Source: Thermoplasmata archaeon
GTDB lineage: Archaea; Thermoplasmatota; Thermoplasmata; Lutacidiplasmatales; UBA184
Direction of reading: 5' to 3'
NCBI GenBank assembly: GCA_021792485.1
Contig: JAJYUO010000087.1
Coordinates: forward strand, 1 to 5,467
DNA length: 5,467 bases
The notes beneath the pieces were generated by a model, which saw only the letters and a program-made list of their open reading frames with translations, was not told the origin of the DNA and made no database searches. Made by a program: the position numbers and the translations under genes. This document shows, piece after piece, positions 1-5,467 of this stretch. Positions within the stretch are counted from its first letter, which is position 1; each line of letters opens with the position of its first letter.

Positions 1-1
1 G

Positions 2-199
2 GTGACGAACCCTCTCGACCTTCGCGCGATCGCGCAGTCGATCGAGGGGCTGACCCCCGGGATGACCGAGATGATCCAGTCGCTGCCGGTCGGCACCGCC
101 CTCGTGACGGGGGGCGGGTACCACACGCCGCTGTTCTGCGAGGTGCGACCGCGCGCCACCCGGCACGGGGGCGAAAGCGTGCAGATCGTCGGCGCGTGA
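2..199 (+). CDS. herA: C-terminal end of a HerA-type DNA-translocating ATPase (partial)
   Basis: Only the last 65 codons are in the window. The frame is open to the left edge, so the GTG at base 2 is probably an internal valine and not the start. The visible part carries the usual tail of HerA/FtsK-superfamily ATPases: a segment reading TNPLDLRAIAQSIEGLT, then LPVGTALVTGG, where the hexamer ATPase core closes, and then the basic EVRPRATRHGG end. In archaea HerA is a hexameric double-stranded DNA translocase that works with the NurA nuclease and Mre11-Rad50 in end resection. The Walker motifs lie outside the window, so assignment rests on the tail alone and another HerA-like ATPase of the DUF87/DUF853 type is possible. 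It ends in TGA at 197-199 and converges on pepA. Nearby genes to the left could include nurA, mre11 or rad50, but that cannot be seen. Confidence 0.75.
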   Translation: MTNPLDLRAIAQSIEGLTPGMTEMIQSLPVGTALVTGGGYHTPLFCEVRPRATRHGGESVQIVGA

Positions 200-224
200 G
201 CTCCTCCCGAGCGCGCCGTACCCC
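200..224. other. Short convergent intergenic junction (herA / pepA)
   Basis: Only 25 bases separate the stop of the plus-strand herA-like gene from the stop of minus-strand pepA. The stretch is GC-rich, with no T-tract on either strand and no convincing hairpin, so I see no recognisable archaeal poly-T terminator. Transcripts from both sides probably run into each other's 3' ends. Confidence 0.6.
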
Positions 225-1766
225 CTAGCGCCGGCGGGTCCTTCCGGGAGGGACGTAATCGAGCAGGAATCGAGAGAGGAGGCGCACGCCAAAGGCGACC
301 GCGCCGGCGTTCAGATAGGCAGGCTGGTACTTACGCGTCGCCACGGTCGTGTAGGCGGGGCCCGCGATGTCGAGGTGGGCCCAGGGCCGATCGGCTACGA
401 AGGTCTCGAGGAACGCCGCGGCCGTCAGCATCCCCGCGAGCGGGAGCTCGATCGAGTTGCGCACGTCGCCGAAGTCGGCGGCGCGCACGAGCTCGCGATG
501 GTAGTCGGTCAGCGGCATCCGCCAGATCGCTTCCCCGGTCGCCGCACTCGCACGGCGCAGCCGGTCGGCGAGGCCGTCGTCGTTCGTCACGAGGCCAGCG
601 ATCGTGTCCCCGAGGGCGACGGTCTCCGCGCCCGTGAGGGTCGCGAGATCGATCATCGCCGAGGGCGAGTAGTTCTTCGCGGCATAGGCAAGCGCATCCG
701 AGAGGGCGACCCGCCCCTCGGCGTCCGTGTTCAGCACTTCGATCGTGGTGCCGCTGTACGTTCGTACGACGTCGCCCGGACGGTACGCCGTGCCGCTCGG
801 CAGGTTCTCCGCGCACGCCATGACGCCGATGACGCGGGGTCGGACCCGAAGGACCCGGGCGGCCCTCAGGATGCCGAGGACGGCGACCGCCCCGCTCTTG
901 TCGAACTTCATGTGCGACATCTGAGCGGCCGGTTTGATCGAGATGCCGCCAGAGTCGAACGTGATCCCCTTTCCCACGACCGCGATCGTGGGGGCGCTCG
1001 CGCCCTGACCGGGGTACTCGAGCACGATGAGACGCGGGGGATGCGACGAGCCGCTTCCGACGGCGAGCAGGCCCCCGCACCCGAGCTCTTCGAGCCGCTT
1101 CTCGTCCAAGACCGTGACCTTGAGCTCGTGACTCTTTCCGAGTTCCCGGGCGATGTCGGCGAGGCGCGCGGGGGTCGCCTCGTTCGATGGGAGGTTCGCG
1201 ATGTCCCGGGTCCAGGTGACGACTCCGACAAGGGCCTCTTCCTCGGCGAACGCGGCGGCGACCGCCTTCGGGGGCTTGGGTCCGACCGCGATCACGGCCG
1301 ACGGGACCGGGGCGTCGGGGACCTTCGACTTGAACTTCGTGAACCCGTAGCTGCCGAGCACCGCCCCATCGACGATCGATCGGACCGCGGTGGAAAGGTC
1401 GACCCGGCCGGTGACGAACGAACGCGCGTCGTACGCGGCGGTGGTCACCCCTCGCCCGGCGAGAGCCCGAATCGCCTCGGCGGCCGCCCGCCGAACCCGC
1501 TCGGCGTCGTGCGCCGCCCGGGGACCGAGACCCACGAGGAGAATTCGGGATCCGCCGGACGTCCGATGGAAGACGACGATCTCCTTGCGGCGGCCCTTCA
1601 ACTCGCCGTTGCGCCAAGCCGCCGAGATCGCTCCTCCCGTCGATCGGTCGATCTCCGCGAGGGAGCGGGGCAGCAAAGATTGTGGGGTTTCCGCTTCCCA
1701 GAGCCCGCTCACGAGCGCGTCGGCCGTGACGGCAGCCGCGGCGTCGGGAACCAGCGACAGCCGCAT
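225..1766 (-). CDS. pepA: Leucyl aminopeptidase (M17 family, PepA-type)
   Basis: This 513-residue protein is the normal full length for an M17 cytosolic aminopeptidase, which removes N-terminal residues from peptides using two divalent metal ions, usually as a hexamer. The N-terminal regulatory or assembly domain covers about residues 1-165 and the catalytic domain about 180-500. The metal-binding and catalytic set is complete: K266 and D271 in GKGITFDSGG, K278 in ISIKP, D289 in MKFDKSG, and D348, E350 and R352 in the family signature NTDAEGR. The spacing of these residues matches that of E. coli PepA with a constant offset of four. The start is ATG; no Shine-Dalgarno sequence precedes it. 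It lies 15 bases after the sepF stop, so it is likely co-transcribed with sepF, with translation starting without a strong ribosome site. The role is probably general peptide turnover. I see no signal peptide, so it should be cytoplasmic. Substrate preference cannot be read from sequence. Confidence 0.96.
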   Translation of the reverse strand: MRLSLVPDAAAAVTADALVSGLWEAETPQSLLPRSLAEIDRSTGGAISAAWRNGELKGRRKEIVVFHRTSGGSRILLVGLGPRAAHDAERVRRAAAEAIRALAGRGVTTAAYDARSFVTGRVDLSTAVRSIVDGAVLGSYGFTKFKSKVPDAPVPSAVIAVGPKPPKAVAAAFAEEEALVGVVTWTRDIANLPSNEATPARLADIARELGKSHELKVTVLDEKRLEELGCGGLLAVGSGSSHPPRLIVLEYPGQGASAPTIAVVGKGITFDSGGISIKPAAQMSHMKFDKSGAVAVLGILRAARVLRVRPRVIGVMACAENLPSGTAYRPGDVVRTYSGTTIEVLNTDAEGRVALSDALAYAAKNYSPSAMIDLATLTGAETVALGDTIAGLVTNDDGLADRLRRASAATGEAIWRMPLTDYHRELVRAADFGDVRNSIELPLAGMLTAAAFLETFVADRPWAHLDIAGPAYTTVATRKYQPAYLNAGAVAFGVRLLSRFLLDYVPPGRTRRR

Positions 1767-1781
1767 GGCGGAATCGAACGC

Positions 1782-2156
1782 TTACAGCGTCGGCCGCAGC
1801 TTCTGGCGATCGATCCGTATCCCCGCGGGGGTAACGCACAGGAGATTCTTCGCGATTCCCGCGACGTCACCGCCCGTGTCCCGGACGATGTTCCGTAGGT
1901 CGGCGCTCATGCGCTTCACCGCCGTCGCATCATTGGAGATCGAGGTGTAGTCGAGAATGACGATGTCCCCTTGATACGTCAGCTTCGAGTAGGTGTGGAT
2001 GTCGTCCAGGCGAAGGACCTCGGCCATCCGGACGTTGCCCTTCGCTCCGAGCGCCGAGTCCGCGTCGTCAAACGAAAGAGCGCCCAAATCGAGGAACGAT
2101 CCCTCTTCGAGTGTGTCTGCCCCGTGGTGACGCCGCAAGATCCCGCCTTTCGCCAT
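1782..2156 (-). CDS. sepF: Archaeal SepF-like cell division protein (FtsZ membrane anchor)
   Basis: This 124-residue protein has the SepF (DUF552) core at about residues 42-120: VRMAEVLRLDDI, then YQGDIVILDYTSI, a helix with ADLRNIVRDTGGDVAGI, and a final strand pair ending VTPAGIRIDRQKL. The GDVAG and TP-x-G-x-x-IDR-x-K elements are typical of the archaeal branch. In FtsZ-dividing archaea SepF tethers FtsZ filaments to the membrane at mid-cell through an N-terminal amphipathic helix. Here the N-terminus is short and basic (MAKGGILRRHHGAD) and then acidic (EEGSFLDLG, the usual E-x-x-DL element), so the membrane helix looks weak. ATG at 2156 is the only reasonable start: the frame has a TAA 12 codons upstream and no start codon between. 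It follows an 85-base spacer with a possible promoter and precedes pepA by 15 bases. FtsZ itself is not in this window. Confidence 0.88.
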   Translation of the reverse strand: MAKGGILRRHHGADTLEEGSFLDLGALSFDDADSALGAKGNVRMAEVLRLDDIHTYSKLTYQGDIVILDYTSISNDATAVKRMSADLRNIVRDTGGDVAGIAKNLLCVTPAGIRIDRQKLRPTL

Positions 2157-2241
2157 GACCCGATACCGACGGCTTTGAGCGGGGCTCGACTCTTAAGCGT
2201 ATTGTTCCACTGTGGAGAGGGCCGGGCCAAGCCCCGAACCC
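2157..2241 (-). promoter_or_regulatory. sepF upstream spacer with possible promoter and small palindrome
   Basis: This is the longest gene-free stretch of the window. Unlike its surroundings it contains an AT-rich patch at about 2191-2206, including CTTAAG (2192-2197), which could act as a degenerate TATA-like box for minus-strand sepF. If so, transcription would start near 2168, leaving a leader of about 12 bases. Immediately upstream of it lies the perfect inverted repeat TCCAC-T-GTGGA (2206-2216), the right size for a small repressor or activator site. The match to an archaeal TATA box is poor, so both elements are tentative; what is seen is the AT shift and the palindrome, and the function is inferred. 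Confidence 0.3.
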
Positions 2242-2571
2242 TCACGGACCGCGGGTCGGAAGGTTCGCCAGCGTCTTCCGAGGATCGAGAACGGACCACC
2301 GCACGCTCATGGCTTCGGGCGCCTCACTGCGGAGGAGAACGATCTGATGCTTCTGGCCGAGCGCCTCTTCGAGGGCGGCGCGCAACTCCGCGAGGTCCGA
2401 AGGGCTTCCATCGTACACGCTCACCTCGAGGCCCTCACCGGTCACGGCCGAGAGCACGAAGTAGATCCCAAGACCGCCGAGCTTCGCCGTCTCCGCGTCT
2501 GCCTCATCGATGTCGACCGACATCTTCCGGCCGACGTGCGCGAGCTTCGCAGGTACATAGCCCCCGCGCAC
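2242..2571 (-). CDS. Small protein of unknown function between nmd3 and sepF
   Basis: I do not recognise this 109-residue protein. It begins with GTG in the listed form (RGGYVPAKLAHVGRK); an ATG at 2523 would give a 93-residue form starting MSVDIDEADAETAKLGG. No Shine-Dalgarno site supports either. The likely fold, by eye, is strand-rich at the start, a hydrophobic strand (GIYFVLSAV), a strand GLEVSVYD, a clear helix SPSDLAELRAALEEALG, and a strand HQIVLLRSE, that is, a small alpha/beta domain with no cysteines, membrane segment or signal peptide. It starts 16 bases after nmd3 in the same direction, so it is very probably co-transcribed with it. Its frame is open back through the nmd3 stop and lies +1 to nmd3, so it may instead be a detached C-terminal part of NMD3 (see findings). 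That it is coding is supported by operon position and protein-like composition. Confidence 0.65.
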   Translation of the reverse strand: MRGGYVPAKLAHVGRKMSVDIDEADAETAKLGGLGIYFVLSAVTGEGLEVSVYDGSPSDLAELRAALEEALGQKHQIVLLRSEAPEAMSVRWSVLDPRKTLANLPTRGP

Positions 2572-2587
2572 GGAGGTCCCGGCGTCC

Positions 2588-3325
2588 CTAGGGGACCGAC
2601 GGGAGGCGCACGCAGAAGGTGACGCGGTAGACGTCCGCGCCGTCCTTCCGTCCGACGAGCGTGGCGGACTCCTTCACCGTTGCCCCGAGCCGCTGCTTTG
2701 CGAGCCGCGCGATCGAACGGGCCGCGAGCGTGTCGACGGCGTAGTAATCCCAACCCTCGGGAAGGGCCTCCCGCCAGCTAATCGCCTGGCGCCAGTCCGC
2801 TCGTGACTCGGTCATCAGTTCCTCCCACTGGCGCTCGAGTCGCGCGCGCAGCACCGTCGCCTTTCCGCGACGTGCGTTCTCAGGACCGCGCAGCTGGAGA
2901 ACTGCGGTATAGTAACGACCGCTCTTGCGCGAGCAGGCCGGGCAGGTCCGATGCTCGACCTTCACGGTCAGCTCGACCTCGTGGTCCCGTTCCGAGCCCC
3001 GGAACCGGAGGCGCGCCGTGCCGTGGAAGTGGTAGAGGAGACCGCTTCGCTGGGTCTCCTCCCAGCGGACCGCACGAACGCCGACCTCGGGATGGATGTA
3101 AAGGAGCGGCGTCAGGTCTTCCGACGTGAGCAGGCGGCTCGCACCCTCGCGGTCCCACCGGGACCCGGTCTTGCGCGCGCCGCATGTGGGGCACATCGTT
3201 ACGACGCCGAGGCCGGGCGGCGTGATCAGTCTCGTCCGTTGGGCCGCACAGTCGGCGCAGAGTCCGTCCGTCAGGACCCGGCCGGTGCGGCCGCAGACGA
3301 CGCAGAACTCTCGGTCCGCCGACAT
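2588..3325 (-). CDS. nmd3: NMD3-type ribosome large-subunit maturation factor
   Basis: The 245-residue product has the NMD3 N-terminal zinc region. Numbering from the ATG, cysteine pairs are at about 8/11 (CVVC), 23/26 (CADC), 45/48 (CPTC) and 128/131 (CPAC), enough for two zinc sites. The last pair is followed by the characteristic SGRYYTAVLQLRG strand, and a later segment WDYYAVDTLAARSIARLAKQ matches the family's helix before the final VTFCVRLP strand. In eukaryotes Nmd3 loads on the 60S subunit joining face and is the export adaptor; archaea lack a nucleus, so a role in late 50S maturation or quality control is inferred. The ATG at 3325 is preferred; a GTG directly before it (3328) is equally in frame. 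It lies 9 bases after the DUF424 stop, suggesting co-transcription. The protein ends soon after the VRLP strand, so any longer C-terminal domain is absent unless the following frame is joined to it. Confidence 0.9.
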   Translation of the reverse strand: MSADREFCVVCGRTGRVLTDGLCADCAAQRTRLITPPGLGVVTMCPTCGARKTGSRWDREGASRLLTSEDLTPLLYIHPEVGVRAVRWEETQRSGLLYHFHGTARLRFRGSERDHEVELTVKVEHRTCPACSRKSGRYYTAVLQLRGPENARRGKATVLRARLERQWEELMTESRADWRQAISWREALPEGWDYYAVDTLAARSIARLAKQRLGATVKESATLVGRKDGADVYRVTFCVRLPSVP

Positions 3326-3334
3326 CACTACCCG

Positions 3335-3658
3335 CTACGGACTCATCGAGAAGATCTCGGCGTGGGGGATGCCTCCGAGCGTGCCGGTACACCCGTCGTC
3401 GACGTAGCCCGCGTCGCGCGCGAGGCGGGTCACGCGGCTCCCGAGAAGGTTCGCCGTCGTGGCCCGGGCGAGGGCCCAGAGGAGCTCCTCGGACGTGACG
3501 CGGCGTTCTCCGTAGAACTGCTCGCTGATCCGCACCTTTCGGCCGCTCGAGCCGACCGGAACGTCCCGGCCGACCAGCTCGGCATCGCACGCCGCGACGA
3601 CGAATTCCGAACGGATCCGGTGGATCCGCATGACGATCGCCCCCTTCGGCTCGGCCAT
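3335..3658 (-). CDS. DUF424 family protein
   Basis: This 107-residue protein matches the archaeal DUF424 family along its whole length. Visible family elements are the first strand MRIHRIRSEF, VVAACDAELVGR (about 19-31), the SEQFYGE segment (45-51), a helix ending ATTANLLGSR (66-75), and the closing GGIPHAEIF (95-103). The biochemical function of the family is not established; the conserved CD-x-EL-x-G and GG-x-PHA motifs suggest a small folded domain of RNA or protein contact, which is a guess. I chose ATG at 3658 because a TATA-like box is centred about 29 bases upstream, as expected for a leaderless archaeal mRNA. Alternatives are TTG at 3676, which is unlikely, and ATG at 3631, which gives 98 residues starting directly at the first strand. 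It sits between mcm and nmd3, consistent with an information-processing role. Confidence 0.88.
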   Translation of the reverse strand: MAEPKGAIVMRIHRIRSEFVVAACDAELVGRDVPVGSSGRKVRISEQFYGERRVTSEELLWALARATTANLLGSRVTRLARDAGYVDDGCTGTLGGIPHAEIFSMSP

Positions 3659-3683
3659 GGCAGGATCGAGAGCCAACGACCCG

Positions 3684-3691
3684 CATATATC
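3684..3691 (-). promoter_or_regulatory. TATA-like promoter box for the DUF424-nmd3 unit
   Basis: On the minus strand the bases read GATATATG inside an otherwise GC-rich 69-base spacer between the mcm stop and the DUF424 ATG. The centre is about 29 bases before ATG 3658. Archaeal TATA boxes usually sit about 26-30 bases before the transcription start, so transcription would begin at or within a few bases of the ATG, which fits a leaderless message. No clear purine-rich BRE is seen directly upstream of it. This suggests DUF424-nmd3 can be transcribed separately from mcm. Confidence 0.5.
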
Positions 3692-3727
3692 GGCGCGCCC
3701 CCGATGACCGGGGTATCGAGCCTCCCT

Positions 3728-5467
3728 TCAGAACCGGACAAGCTGCCAGACGTCCGGCTGGGGTTCCATGATCTCCCCTTGGTTTCGCAAGACGTAGAAG
3801 AGCGCCTCGGTCCGCTGGTACTCGATACCGGCGGACTTCTTCGCTTCCTCCTGGACTTCGGCGAGGGTGAACGACCCCTGCGGTCGTTCCATGAGCGTAC
3901 GCATGATCGTCAGAAGCGTCTCGAGCCGCTCGCGCTGGCTCGCGCTGTGGCCCGTCATGACGAGATCGACGTCGAGCCGACCCTCCTCGTCCTTCGAGAC
4001 CCGGGACATGAAGTTCTCCACGACGCGGATCGCGCGCTGGGCATCCTCGACGCTCACGGTCTGAGAGAGCCGGGCGCGGGCGGCGGCCTCGGAGAGACGG
4101 ATGAGCGCCTCGAGCTGGCGCGCGGTGATCGGGACCGGAGCTCCCGACCCTTCGCCCTGTCGGCGGACCCGGACGTAGAAGTCTTCGAGCACCTTGAGCG
4201 CCTCTCCGGAGAGCTGGGGCGTGACGCGCTGGCGGGCGTAGGCGATGTACTTCTTCAGGAACTCGGGCGAGAACGGTGCCGAGCGGGCCGCCCGATCGGC
4301 GACGCCGAGCCCCGGCCCCTCGGGAACGCCTTCCTGGTGCGAGGTCAGGATTTGGTTCGCGAGCAGCCGATCCCGGTCGGGTTCCGGTCGGTCCTGGATC
4401 GAGAAGATCACGTCGAATCGAGAGAGGAGGGTGGGGGGAAGGTCGACCTGCTCGCCGAACGACTTCTCCGGGTTGAAGCGACCCAGCTTCGGGTTGGCGG
4501 CGGCGAGGACCGCACATCGCGCATTGAGCGTCGCGGTGATCCCGGCCTTTGCGATCGAGACGGTCTGCTGTTCGAGGGCCTCGTGCATCGCCGAGCGGTC
4601 CTCGGGGGTCATCTTGTCGAGTTCGTCGACGACCGCCATGCCGCCGTCCGCCAGGACCAGCATGCCGGCTTCGAGGACCCAGCGACCTCCGGCAAAGTCA
4701 TCCTTCACGGCCGCCGCCGTGAGACCGGCCGCGGTCGCTCCCTTGCCGCGCGTGTAGATGCCGTGCAGCGCGACCTCCGCGACGTAGCGCAGCAGCTGAC
4801 TCTTCGCCGTTCCCGGGTCCCCGATCAACAGGATGTGGATGTCGCCCCGCGTTCTGATCCCGTCCGGGTGCCGCTTCTCCACCCCGCCGAACAGCTGGAG
4901 CGCGATCGCCTCCTTTTCCTGGTCCATCTGCTTGATCGTGGGCGCAAGCGAAAGCACGATCTTGTCGACGGCGGTCGGATCCCCTTCGAACTGGCGGACG
5001 AGACGTTCCTCCTCATCGGTGAGCTCGACCTCCTCGAGGGAAACCGCCTTCGACTCGAGAGAGTTCCCGAGGAGCATGAGGTCGAAGGTCGTGCTGCGGA
5101 CCGGCCCGGTCCGACCGGAGGAGGCCCGCTGGAAGCTGCGTAGGATTCCGTTCGCGACGACCCGGTTCCCCGGGATCACCCGGCCCGCGAGATCCTCCGT
5201 GAGCAACACGGCAAGCCCTTGCGGATGCGCGCCGCGGCGGAGCGACTCCGGGCTCTCCTGCACCTCGATCCGCTGGGAATCGACGTAGGTAGACTTTTCC
5301 GGAATCAGGCGGAACCGCGTGCGCCCAACGGGCTTCCCGCACCCGCCCTGGCTCTCCGGACACTCGAGCGGTTCTCGAAAGACGAGCGATGCGTCGTCCT
5401 GCGGCTCGTGGAACTCGACCCGGCACAGGACGCACTGGAAGACGGCGTCGCGGATCTGGGGCCGCAC
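3728..5467 (-). CDS. mcm: MCM replicative DNA helicase (partial, N-terminus outside window)
   Basis: The visible 579 residues lack only the first part of the N-terminal domain; the GTG at 5467 is probably an internal valine (VRPQIRDAVFQC is a mid-domain MCM sequence). Numbering from that codon: zinc-site cysteines 12, 15, 36 and 43; Walker A GDPGTAKS (216-223); helix-2-insert and hairpin region about 240-265; Walker B VDELDKM (280-286); pre-sensor-1 hairpin lysine K307; sensor 1 N325 in AAANPKLG; arginine finger SRFD (349-352); sensor 2 R450 in ITARQLEALIRLSEA; and a C-terminal winged-helix domain from about 508. All catalytic residues are intact and no intein interrupts the Walker or sensor motifs. 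MCM forms the hexameric ring that unwinds DNA 3'-5' at the archaeal fork, with GINS and Cdc45/RecJ. It is first in the visible gene series; the DUF424 gene follows after 69 bases. A full-length archaeal MCM is typically near 650-700 residues, so roughly 100 are missing. Confidence 0.97.
   Translation of the reverse strand: MRPQIRDAVFQCVLCRVEFHEPQDDASLVFREPLECPESQGGCGKPVGRTRFRLIPEKSTYVDSQRIEVQESPESLRRGAHPQGLAVLLTEDLAGRVIPGNRVVANGILRSFQRASSGRTGPVRSTTFDLMLLGNSLESKAVSLEEVELTDEEERLVRQFEGDPTAVDKIVLSLAPTIKQMDQEKEAIALQLFGGVEKRHPDGIRTRGDIHILLIGDPGTAKSQLLRYVAEVALHGIYTRGKGATAAGLTAAAVKDDFAGGRWVLEAGMLVLADGGMAVVDELDKMTPEDRSAMHEALEQQTVSIAKAGITATLNARCAVLAAANPKLGRFNPEKSFGEQVDLPPTLLSRFDVIFSIQDRPEPDRDRLLANQILTSHQEGVPEGPGLGVADRAARSAPFSPEFLKKYIAYARQRVTPQLSGEALKVLEDFYVRVRRQGEGSGAPVPITARQLEALIRLSEAAARARLSQTVSVEDAQRAIRVVENFMSRVSKDEEGRLDVDLVMTGHSASQRERLETLLTIMRTLMERPQGSFTLAEVQEEAKKSAGIEYQRTEALFYVLRNQGEIMEPQPDVWQLVRF

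Noticed and set aside
331..1839. A 502-codon minus-strand frame overlapping pepA and the end of sepF
   Set aside because: Arginine-rich out-of-frame shadow of pepA with no motif of its own.
375..1898. A 507-codon plus-strand open frame opposite pepA and sepF
   Set aside because: It shadows pepA, which has a complete M17 metal-binding set, and its own composition is arginine- and glycine-rich without recognisable motifs.
2206..2216. Palindrome considered as a terminator for the unknown gene upstream
   Set aside because: Five-base arms with a one-base loop cannot form a stable RNA hairpin and no T-tract follows it.
3659..3676. TTG start extending DUF424 by six residues
   Set aside because: The TTG would need transcription to start only about 10 bases after the TATA-like box, and the added residues are not part of the family's first strand.
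2880..4517. A 545-codon minus-strand frame overlapping mcm, DUF424 and nmd3
   Set aside because: It is in a different frame from three recognised genes, is very rich in arginine, proline and glycine, and crosses the promoter-bearing spacer; it is a GC artefact.
2951..5143. A 730-codon open frame on the plus strand, antisense to mcm and nmd3
   Set aside because: Its translation is dominated by Arg, Asp, Gly, Leu and Glu with no domain motif, and it lies opposite genes with intact catalytic motifs. Long antisense frames are expected in GC-rich coding DNA.
1..5467. tRNA, rRNA, CRISPR array, insertion sequence or defence module
   Set aside because: I looked for cloverleaf ends, direct-repeat spacing, terminal inverted repeats and transposase or nuclease motifs and saw none. 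The coding content is almost continuous and of housekeeping type.

Overview
The window is GC-rich (by eye about two-thirds G+C) and archaeal. The evidence is an MCM replicative helicase, an archaeal NMD3-type zinc protein, a DUF424 protein (an archaea-restricted family), an archaeal-type SepF and the tail of a HerA-type DNA-translocating ATPase. This gene mix, the weakness of Shine-Dalgarno sites and the high G+C suggest a Euryarchaeota-grade organism, possibly a Thermoplasmata lineage. The lineage is inference; the domain Archaea is close to certain.

Layout: bases 2-199 (+ strand) hold the last 65 codons of a herA-like gene that enters from the left edge. After a 25-base convergent junction, the rest of the window is one co-oriented minus-strand series, in transcription order: mcm (partial, enters from the right edge, ends at 3728), DUF424 (3658-3335), nmd3 (3325-2588), an unrecognised small gene (2571-2242), sepF (2156-1782) and pepA, a leucyl aminopeptidase (1766-225). 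Spacers are 69 bases (mcm to DUF424), 9, 16, 85 and 15 bases. There are probably three transcription units, or one with internal promoters: a good TATA-like box sits in the mcm/DUF424 spacer and a weaker AT-rich patch sits ahead of sepF.

Taken together the cluster joins DNA unwinding (MCM), ribosome large-subunit maturation (NMD3), cell division (SepF, the membrane anchor of FtsZ) and peptide turnover (PepA). It is mostly an informational, housekeeping neighbourhood. I see no mobile element, RNA gene, CRISPR array or defence module, and no strong case for a wholly new system. The points most worth checking are the unrecognised 109-residue gene, whose frame would join nmd3 by a +1 shift exactly at the nmd3 stop codon, and the replication/division gene pairing.
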